A stretch of 32,500 nucleotides of DNA from Glandiceps talaboti (lineage: Eukaryota > Hemichordata > Enteropneusta > Spengelidae): positions 12,988,091 to 13,020,590 of the forward strand of contig NC_135567.1 in NCBI RefSeq assembly GCF_964340395.1, given 5' to 3'. A program made the position numbers and the translations under genes. Positions 10,055 through 20,453 of the stretch are shown in pieces (within the stretch, counting starts at the first letter, position 1; each line of letters opens with the position of its first letter). Below the pieces are notes generated by a model. It did not search any database. It was not told the origin of the DNA and saw only the letters and a list, made by a program, of their open reading frames with translations.

Positions 10055-10172
10055 TTGTCCAGTCCATATCTCCACACAGGTGCATTGTACAACCGACATT
10101 TGTAAGAATTGCCGAAATTTGTTACAAATGTCGGTTGTACAGTGCATACCTAGTTTGTGTCTGGACTGACAA
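10055..10172. ncRNA. Long near-perfect hairpin, pre-miRNA-like or palindromic element
   Basis: Inner arms 10081-10105 and 10122-10146 pair over 25 bp with a single mismatch around a 16-nt loop. Outer flanks continue imperfectly to TTGTCCAGTCC at 10055-10065 and GGACTGACAA at 10163-10172, giving a foldback of about 118 nt. Inner stem and loop sizes fit an animal miRNA precursor. The near-perfect pairing would also fit a tiny palindromic transposon remnant. Either strand could fold. Confidence 0.45.
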
Positions 10173-10591
10173 CTCATTCTTATTCATCTCACTGACGAAG
10201 TACTTGGAAATACAATAAAACTCCGCGCCACTTTAAATGTCTTGTTAATGGTGAGTGAAAAGAAGAGTTGACTGAGAGGTCACCACTACCTCTCCTAGTG
10301 CAGTATACAAAGATACTATGCACTACTGAATTTAAACAAGAATGGTATACAAAAAATAATGCCTTCGGTTACTTTGTCAGTTTGCGTGCAATGGTTACCA
10401 TATACCTGGCGACCCCGTCGATCAGCAGGTTGGGTAATGCTACTCAATAGAGGATGACGTCACTGACGACTTAAAACAACTGAGTGAACGGCTTTTAAAA
10501 CACTTCCTTATAAAATGTTAAGGGAGTTGTCAAACACGGAGTAGATTTGCTGTTTTTTTCGGTACAAAGCTATATAATATAACTTACATTG
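10173..10591 (+). promoter_or_regulatory. Gene B upstream region with palindromic CRE site
   Basis: Immediately upstream of the gene B start codon. The full palindrome TGACGTCA lies at 10455-10462, a consensus CREB/ATF site, about 130 bp before the ATG. The TSS cannot be placed from sequence alone. Confidence 0.3.
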
Positions 10592-10664
10592 ATGATGTAT
10601 ATGAGCCAGATGTTTGTGTTAATTATAGGTCTCTGGTGGATTGGTAACCCAGTGTTCGGACAAG
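10592..10664 (+). CDS. Gene B exon 1: signal peptide
   Basis: Begins ATGATG and encodes MMYMSQMFVLIIGLWWIG followed by NPVFGQ: a hydrophobic core with a plausible cleavage after VFG. It ends in phase 1 at GTAGGC, the phase shared by all following module exons. The second ATG (10595) or the one at 10601 could also initiate; all are in frame. Confidence 0.75.
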
Positions 10665-11997
10665 GTAGGCCAGCTTTGTATTGTAATGACTTAACAAAGT
10701 TTAAACAAAATGGCTCCTCTTCAAGTGACAAGCTGGTGAATAGGATATCTCTTACTAACTTTATATATGTCCCCATATGTCCTTGGACCTTGTGTTATGA
10801 AATACATATTTCAAACATGTGTATTGTTTCTTTTGACGAAATGTCTTATCCAAAACAACCAGCTTATCTGTACTGTTGCCTTAATACTGATTTGTGTATC
10901 TGACCCCAAGAGCATTAAATGCCTTTTTCGTCTTTGAAGAATATAAACGTTATTTTTTTTTCTTCGAATCCACTTGTAGGTATAACGTTAGTTGGCCAGA
11001 CGATAGTCTAGTAGTTGATATGTGGTTCACTCAAGGTGTTCAATAAGTCATTGTCTATTGCCTATTGCCATGTATAGTCGATCATGATATTTTAACGATT
11101 AGTAATTTAAAACACGGATTCGCACAAAATTTTCACTAATTATCTTTACCCTGGGGTATAACAGTTTGACATTAATTGTCCTGGTTATGTATGCTCAGTT
11201 CAGGTATGTAATAAATAGAATGGCTCATATCTTAAGTGTGAGTATTTCAAATACGACAAGAGGGAACTTGCAAACCCACCACGTTGAATGTTGCATCAAA
11301 TCAAAAGAACACGAAATCAGATAGATAGATACACCGACTATCGGTATAGAAGCGTCCACTGTAGATGTATGTGCATTATAGCATCAACATTGTCAGCAGA
11401 CACAAATCATTTGGCATTACGGTATATGTCCATTGTTAGACAATTGAACCTAACTAGTACGGTCGTTGGTGAAAATACCAATGCAGAACGTTCACCTAAA
11501 GTTAAATACTAATTGTGTATTCATGACATACGACACATACGGTGGTTTGTTTACGTATTATAACCATGTGACTACCTACACGCAGTCACGAGATGTTCGC
11601 TCAACCTCAGACTACTAAAAAGATCTGAGGCTCAACAAAGCACCATAGAAAAGCCCCCAGGCTTTCTTTACCAGGGCTGCATATTATCCAGGCTAACTAT
11701 AAATCAGCAAGTGATTGTTTGATAATTGTATTTTTCAGCTGCATCCAAGGGCATGAAACAAGATCATAGCGACAGCACCAAAATAACAATTCTTCCATCC
11801 AAAATTTTCATCACGTACCAGTTACATTCCTCCCTATTGCTTACTACTAGTATTTTGCATCACTCTCCTCCAGTGTGCTTTGTTTGTTTGTTTGTTTGTT
11901 TGTGTGTTTGTCTGTCTATCAGTCGGGTTGTTTGTTGGTTTGTTGGTTGGTTGGTTGGTTGGTTGGTCGGTCGGTTGGTTGGTTGGTTGATGTGTCT

Positions 11998-12044
<47 letters not shown>

Positions 12045-14674
12045 TTTGTTTGTTTGTTTGATTGTATGTTTGTCTTTGGATTTTTTGCTCTACTTTATAT
12101 AAATTTGAATTCTATGTAATATGCCTACTTACCTAAATTATAGTCTCTGTGTAGTTTCATATGGCATTTCGTTCATTGAGGTGATGGATAGTACGGCTAC
12201 ATATTTTGAGTTTGTCACATTTTTTTCTGTTGGCCATGACACGAACTGCCAACGACACAAAGCGTCCGACTTTTTGTGATGCTATTCCAGCGACCCTCTC
12301 TGTATGGTCATAGGACTTGCCAATGTTACTGAAAATCACAAAGCGCGGTAAGCCATTTTGGCACTAATACATTCATTCAGTTATAAGAAATTACCTTGCT
12401 ACATCTCAGTAGTGATTGTATTAATAATATTTTTACATTACCATGCGAGGAGTATGTTGATGATCTGTAGTATTTCCACACCAGTTTGTTTTCTGTACGT
12501 TTAACTTTCTATAAACTGAAGAGCAATATCGTATTTCTTGTTATATGATTCCATAGCTTGGAAAAGATAGTGAGTATTGTTTTCTCTATAACTGAATCCT
12601 CTCCAAGCTTAATCTTTGCAAATATTAAGTGTCACTCAATTTTGTTGTACCCTCGAAAAGATGACACATCTTCATCATAAAGATAATAATAAGATTAGAT
12701 TTATTAAAAGGAATTGCTGACATGTTTGCTTTCAACAATGTGTACCTAATCCGCCATAGATATTATCTTTGATTATAGCTTTAGCAGCGACGACATTAAC
12801 GGTAGCTAATCCCAGCACCAACTCATTCACACCAAATACTCCTGTGACAATAACATTTGACCTTGTCGTCACTGAATCTAATGGTGTCGCCGGATCATTG
12901 ACTGATATTCACCTGTACTTCACCAACAATGCTCAGTATGAAACACCTGGTATCGTCAAGTCTGCAGCATTTAGGGCTACTCAACCAGCTGCTGGAAACC
13001 CTACCGTGTTAACTGCAAGTTCGGGAACAACTATCAGCACCTCCGAGGCAACATTATCACCAGATGCTACAAACTGTATCCAATATACACACCTATGTGC
13101 TGTCATAACTGTAGCTGCTGATCCTGGAAGTACAACCGATGATGATGACGTCTGTGTTGAATTAACCACCACAGGAGCTGGACAAGTATCGTGCACTGGT
13201 GAGTTGCTTATTATTCGCAATGCTACCAATGTGATTCCATAGCTTGGAAAATACCGTGGGGATTGTTTTTTCTATAATTGAATCCTCTCCAAGCCTAACG
13301 TTTGCAAACATTAAGTGTCATTCAATTTATTTTTTACCCTCGAAAAGATGAATCATCTTAATCATAAAGATAATAATAAGATTAAGTTTATTAAAAGGAA
13401 TTGCTAACATGTTTGCTTTCAACAATGTGTACCTAATCCGCCATAAATATTATCTTTGATTATAGCTTTAGCAGCGACGACATTAACGGTAGCTAATCCC
13501 AGCACCAACTCATTCACACCAAATACTCCTGTAACAATTACATTTGACCTTGTCGTCACTGAATCCAATGGTGTCGCCGGATCATTGACTGATATGTACC
13601 TGTACTTCACCAACAATGCTCAGTATGAAACAGCTGGTATCGTCAAGTCTCCAGCATTTAGGGCTACACAACCAGCTGCTGGAAACCCTATGGTGTTAAC
13701 TGCAAGTTCGGGAACAACTATAAGTACCTCCGAGGCAACGTTAACAGCAGATGCTACAAACTGTATCATATATACACACCTTTGTGCTGTCATAACTGTA
13801 GCTGCTGATCCTGGAAGTACAACCGATGATGACGATGTATGTGTTGAATTAACAACCACAGGAGCTGGACAAGTAGCATGTACAGGTGAGTTGCTTATTA
13901 TTCACAATGTTATCAATTTGTTTTCATAGCTTGGAATAAAAATAAAGTTGGTATTGTTTTCTCTATAAATGAATCCTCTCCAAGCTTAACTTATGGAAAC
14001 ATGAAATGTCATTCAATTTATTTTCTACCCTTGAAAAGATGCCACATCGTCACCATAAAGACATTAATAAGATTGGATTTGATATTTGGAAGTGGTGACA
14101 TGTTTATTTTCAACAACGTGTACCTAATCGCCATGTTTTATGTTCTTTTATAGCTCTAGCAGCAACAATACTAACTGTATTCAATCCCAGCAGCAACTTT
14201 TTCACCCCAAATACTCCTGTGACAATAACATTTGACCTTGTCGTCACTGAATTCAATGGTCAAGACGGATTATTGACAGCTATCGACCTGTACTTCACTA
14301 ACAATGCTCAGTATGAAACAGTTGGTATCGTCAAGTCTGCACCGTTTAGGGCTACTCAACCAGCTGCTGGAAACCCTACGGTGTTAACTGCAAGTTCGGG
14401 AACAACTATAAGTACCTCTGAGGCAACGTTAACAGCCGATGCAACAAATTGTATCGAATATACATACCTTTGTGCTGTCATAATTGTAGCTGATGATCCT
14501 GGAAGTACAACAGATCATGACGACGTATGTGTTGAATTAACAACCACCGGAGCTGGACAAGTAGCATGCACTGGTGAGTTGCTTATTATTCACAATGCTA
14601 CCAAACAAACAAACAAACAAACAAAACAAACAAAACAAACAAACAAACAAACAAACAAACAAACAAACAAACAA

Positions 14675-14733
<59 letters not shown>

Positions 14734-16952
14734 GCAAACAAACAAACAAACACAGACACATTTTACATTTAAACACATTTAAACGCAAGTACAATTTTAA
14801 ACAATGTGTACACTTGTAGACAACATACAATATGTTACACTGAAGCAAAACACTTTCTTTATGTGCTACACTCATTTACCTAGTACAACTAACTGTCCGG
14901 GTATGCCCTCTCTTAATCTTATTCTTTTTTTTTCAATTTCGAGTTTAATGTTTGTAAAAATTCTCAAAATTGTCGTTCGGTTTCAACAACATCAAAATAG
15001 CAATTCTTCCATCAAAAATGTTCATCATGTACAAATTACATGCCTCCCGAATGCTTACAGCTAGTAATTTTTAAGACTCTCCTTCACTGTGCTCTGATTT
15101 GCTTTGTTTGTTTGTTTGTTTGTTTGTTTGTCTGTTTGTCTGTCTGTCTGTCCGTCTGTATGTATGTATGTTTGTTTGTTTGATTGTTTGTCTGTCTGTC
15201 GGTATGTATGTATGTTTGTTTGTTTGTTTGTTTTATACAAATTTGAATTCTGTGTTCTGAATTCAAAGCTTCCGACTTTTGTGTTGCTATTCCAGCGACC
15301 CTCTGTGGACAGGACTCGTCAATGGTTACTGGAAACCACACAGTGTGATAAGCCATTTTGGCATTCATACCTTACCTTCCGAGAAATTACTTTGCTATAT
15401 TTCAGTAGCGATTGTATTTTACATTACCATGCGAGGAATGCGTTGATGATCTGAGCTGTTTCTGTACTAGTTTGTTTTATGTTCAAGTTTCCATAAAACT
15501 GAAAAACAATACCGTATCTCTATTTGTTTTGTTAGATGTCGAAGCTATACTATTGACAATAACTACCCCTAATCCATCCACTGGTGTATATATCGCAGGC
15601 GAGTCAACAGACGTCACTTTCGACCTAACGTACAATCTTGTTGGGTTTTCTGTCATTCCAACAAGTGTGGATTTGTACTTTTGCGACTACTTCACCTGTC
15701 CTACCAAGTCAGTTGTAGCATCAGCTTCTGGACCTAATGCCCCTGACGGAATTACAGCGATAACAGCAGACGGTTCTTATTCTGGCATATCAGCACAGCT
15801 CACACTGGATGATGCTAATTGTTTGTCTTACACAAAGTTATGTGCTGAAATCGTGGTAACAGATGACGTAAATATCAATGATATTGTCTGTGTGGATTTT
15901 GGCGTTGGATTTGATAAAGCAGGTACAAAGATATGTGTAGGTAAGATACACACCGTAGAAAGAGTGGACGTATTCTTGAACATAAACAGATAAATCATAT
16001 ACAATGTCATATACTTCAGGATAATTCACTACCGATATTATTTCTATTTGAATAATTACAGCCCTACTTGTGTAGGCAGTGCTTCAGTTTCATATTTCCA
16101 TTTTTAAGAATTGTGAAGAATGAATTGTTTTTCTTCTAATAACCTAATGACCTTGAATTCAACATATTACGTAAACGTATTTCAGTAAAACAAAGTCAAC
16201 TCGCCAAATTACAAACCTCTACTGCCGCCATACAGAGTAAGTGGTGTATGTAAATGACCATTTTCTATCATTGTGCTTTATATAAAGTGTTGTCGGTGAC
16301 CAAGTGGTCAAAACACTTGCCTCTTACCACTGCGGTCGGGGTTTTATTAAATTGACCACGCTGTAAGTAAGAAGAGTGTCGTTCAGTTTGACTCTACCGA
16401 ACAACGCATGTTTTCCACGGGGTATTCCGGTTTCCTCCTGCATTAACACTGAACCCATGAGGGATGGTCCTCACTGGACTTCTTGGGAGACGAGTGTTTA
16501 TATACTTAAAAAACTATCCAGTATAAATAAATATTATTTCTAAAGTACACATGCCAAACATGGTTACAATTTTAATCAACTTAAATATTACAAAATGTCA
16601 CTCAAATGAAAGATGTTCCATGATAGAACAAAGTTAGCAAACTCAGATTTTGGTAAACACTTACATAACGTCATTTTAAGTCGAATTCAAAACTTTCATT
16701 TGTATTTGTGTAATAGGTTTCCATGAGATAAATATCTGTAGATAATGAGGACATATCCGCCGTTCTTTCATTACCACTGTTTGACAATCGATAGTTAGAT
16801 ATATTAATGTTAATTTATAGTCGATGTCATTCTGACTGCCTCTTAGAGTATTATTTACTTTGTATCTGGCTTAGGCGAATGTGTCAAAATGTCTCTTCTG
16901 TTTATCCATATGCCGCTCTTACTCTTCTCCCCCACCATCTCTCCTCTGTGTG

Positions 16953-17033
<81 letters not shown>

Positions 17034-20000
17034 TATACTATAACACAAAGTTAACAAACTCATCTAATATACTTGTCCGAACGATCAAAATGTGGTGTTA
17101 TGACAAATGCCCCCGGACACCCCCCCCCCCCATAAGACAAATGCCAACCGGTCGAACGCTTCCTGTCTGCCTCTGTCTCTCTGTTTTGTTCTGAATTGTT
17201 TTTCATATGGCACGCACTGAGTGTGTATACTTTTCCCCAGTTTAAGGCATTTCGCTTCTTTTATATCTTAACGACATGGTTGACTTGTAACAACTAATGT
17301 GTTATGTCTTATATTTTCAGATGTTGCAGCAACATCTTTTACAGTGACAAGTCCAGATCCAGCAATTGGCAAATTCATTGCTGATACAGTAACTTATACA
17401 GAAGTTACACTATCATACACAATCATAGCTGGTTCTGTAACGCCGACAGCTGTGACTATGTACTTCAGTAGCACTGATGGAACAGCCAAATCAGTACCAG
17501 TAACAGCAACTAGTGGTGGCCCAGATGGTGCAACTGTTATATTTGCTGATGGTTCTTATACAGCCATTGCTGCAAGCTTGACCATCGATGCTACTAATTG
17601 CCAGCTTTACAGCAAACTATGTGTTGCAATAATAGTGGCAGATGACGACGAAGATAATAATGTATTCTGTATTGATTTTGGCATCACTGCAGATAAAGCC
17701 GGAACAAAAGTTTGTTCGGGTAAGTGGAATAAGCACTCACTGTATCTTTTGCTTTCATTTCATTAGAAAGTGTTTAACTCTGATTCTCTGTTTAATTCTC
17801 ATTCTCTGGGAGTTCATTTCTCCATATGGCTTCATCTCTGCCTGTCTGCCTATCTGTCTTTCTCTAACTATATGTCCATCTGTCTATCATGAATTTGTAA
17901 TTACTGTGTTTGGGATCAGACATGGCGCTGTTTATACATTTTGCCAAACACCTAGTTAGAGAAATGAATATCTTTTATTGCAGTAGCTCACATTGGTACA
18001 CAAATATCGTATGTCTGAAGATGTCATAGGTTAAATTTAGTGTCCTTTGTTTCATTTCCATGACGCTCATGATTATGCATGAGCTATTGTTATCTTAGGA
18101 AGCTCATTTCGATTGTGACTTAATTATTGTAGCGACCCAAGCGTCGTGTGTGTTTTACTTTGATTTTTTGACTGCGGGGCTGTGAGCATCTCTCCTGTTT
18201 CTGGCTTTGGAGTGAGGCACGTGCGTTATGGTAGAGTCAAACTGAACAGCACTCTTACTTACAGGGTCGTTGATTTAAGCAAAGGTTCGAAACCAGGCTG
18301 CAGAGGTAGTTGTGTACGAGCTAACCTCTCGGCCACCGACAACCATATTTCAATAATCATTAGCCGATATATGTGAATCTAGTCAAAAATATTAATGAAC
18401 TGGATTAGGACTTTTCAAGGGTTTACTACATGGGCTGATGATATATCATAAAACTTTATACATCTTTTTTTTTTATTTAGACATTAATGAGTGCGCTGTA
18501 GATAATGGCGGCTGTGCTGATATTTGTACAAACACTGTTGCATTGTTCTCCTGTGCCTGTGGTATTGGTTATACACTGAATTCAGATGGCCTAGCATGTG
18601 ATGGTAAGTAAACGAATGTGTGATGCATGTGATAACATTATGCTTGTGAGTCAAAACAGAACAAGCAAAGAAGGCTTGCAAGTTTTCTCACGCTTAGGAA
18701 TAGTACTCACAGAAAATGGAGAAATCCAATGTCTTGTGGTACTGTCTAGGAGTAGCAAATTGATGCGAGTGTAGCACGTGGAGCGGATGTCATGGTGTTG
18801 ATCAAGAAATCTGTTAAGTGTTATATCTATAACCAACCTGATTAAAATCCGGTGTATTGTACACTTTGGGATTTCTTTTTGGACGTTACGTTTACTATCA
18901 TTTGTTCTTTTGTGAGCGCTCGTTACATACATCTGACACGTCATAGGCGTTCCCGTACCAAATCTCGGTGTTTAGTGAATTCACTCAACAAAGAAGTGCC
19001 AAAACAAACGGGTACAGAACTTCAGAGCGCTCTGTTGAGTGGAGCACAAGCACAGAGCACAGACAACAGTATTATCATTATTGTTTGGTGGTTCGTTTGC
19101 TATCAGTTTTGAATGTTGGGTGTATACAATGTAAGACAGATTGTGATTGGCTACTCCTAAGTACGAGATTTGGTACTGGAACACCTATGGTGTTGTGTCA
19201 GATGTATGTAACGAGCGAACACAAAAGAACAAACGACAGTAAATGTAACAGCCAAAAATAAATTGGGCTGTGCACACCACATCGGATTTCAATCACATTG
19301 ATCTATGACGCACCTCATAATAGAATTATACTTCAAGTAATATACTATAGTGGGAATTGTGCATACATTTTGTCTTGTTTCGTTTAATGCTTTTGAGAAA
19401 TTGTTTGTTACACCTTGTGAAATACACAATACTGGCAACCATGAAGTTCAATGAGACTACATGGGCATTATTGAATACATCCATTATCATAGAAAAATGC
19501 ATGCATATATTTTCACCAGTTACGGCAGAAGGAATACGATCATAACTAAAATATTATCATCAAGGATGTATCTTTGTTTTGGGTTGTACATGGTAAAACC
19601 TGAACTTTTACAAGATGTTTATTTACTTTAGTTATATAAATTAAAAAAATGAAAATTTCTTTTTTTTAATTGTTTCACTTTGAAGATATGGAGTCCTATA
19701 TTTGTAATGATGGTTGCATTGAGACTTACTCATTTAAATACCAATGTTAATTTTTGAATTAAAATATAACTTTTTCACTTTGAAGATATTGACGAGTGCC
19801 ATATTGGTAATGATGGATGCATCGAGACTTGTACAAATACCATAGGGTCTTTCAGATGCTCCTGTAACACTGGTTATACGATGAATGCAAATGGCTCATT
19901 ATGCGTTGGTAAGTGAATTTGACAGGTTTTAACTATACTGAATTTAAATATTTTCGGTTGCCTGATAATATGTATGTATGTTCCCTTTCAAATCTTTATT

Positions 20001-20373
20001 TGAATAAAATATAAGTTTATATGTAATAATGTTCTCTTTTCAAATCACTTCCTGTTCGTATAGTAGTAAACCTTTTACAAATTGAGATTCTTGCCATTGA
20101 TTGGTTACAACCACGGACATGTCCTGGATTGTTCACGTAAAAAAACATACAATGGAAACATGAATACCCTTCATTCTTATGGCAACATTCAAATAATGCT
20201 TTTAAACTGCACTTTCTCTATAATCAGATGTGGATGAGTGTGCTAGTAACAATGGTGGCTGTACTGACTTGTGTTCAAATACTCTTGGATCATTTACCTG
20301 TTACTGTGGTACTGGCTATACACTGAATGCAGACAATCTAACATGTGATGGTAAGTTTAAAAGACCACTAGAT

Positions 20374-20453
<80 letters not shown>

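Larger units (their letters stand above)
10665..12778 (+). other. Gene B intron 1
   Basis: 2.1-kb intron. From about 11775 it is homologous to the intron before R4 (14990-15535). It contains a TTTG/GGTT/GT compound microsatellite at 11879-12069. From 12553 it belongs to the first 687-bp tandem unit. I find no convincing further exon. Confidence 0.6.
12553..14604 (+). repeat. 687-bp tandem exon-plus-intron repeat, three units
   Basis: Units begin at the shared ATAGCTTGGAA motif at 12553, 13239 and 13926 (periods 686 and 687). Each contains about 225 nt of intron, one 420-nt R exon and the downstream GTGAGTTGCTTATTATTC donor context. Units 1 and 2 are nearly identical in intron as well as exon; unit 3 is more diverged and is cut off by an AAAC microsatellite. 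Confidence 0.92.
15941..17320 (+). other. Gene B intron with SINE and (CT)n array
   Basis: 1.4-kb intron with GTAAGA donor and TATTTTCAG acceptor. It holds a tRNA-derived SINE (16290-16515), a (CT)n array (16954-17030) and a C homopolymer near 17119-17130. No extra exon recognised. Confidence 0.6.
18604..19785 (+). other. Gene B intron with foldback element and dead exon copy
   Basis: GTAAGT donor and TTTTTCACTTTGAAG acceptor. It contains a 467-bp foldback element (18834-19300) and a decayed copy of the next EGF exon (19671-19735). Confidence 0.65.

Noticed and set aside
10571-10577. TATATAA as a TATA box for gene B
   Set aside because: Only 15 nt before the first ATG; a TSS 30 nt downstream would lie inside the signal peptide codons.
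11741-12061. Possible extra gene B exon after TTTTTCAG with a phase-1 compatible frame
   Set aside because: It lacks R-domain features, the frame runs into a microsatellite, and the homologous segment at 14990 has neither the acceptor nor the frame.
12157-12339. Minus-strand frame sharing ERVAGIA/QRVAGIA with another at 15084-15368
   Set aside because: The resemblance comes from the duplicated intron block, and each frame breaks differently outside it; no selection on a protein is evident.
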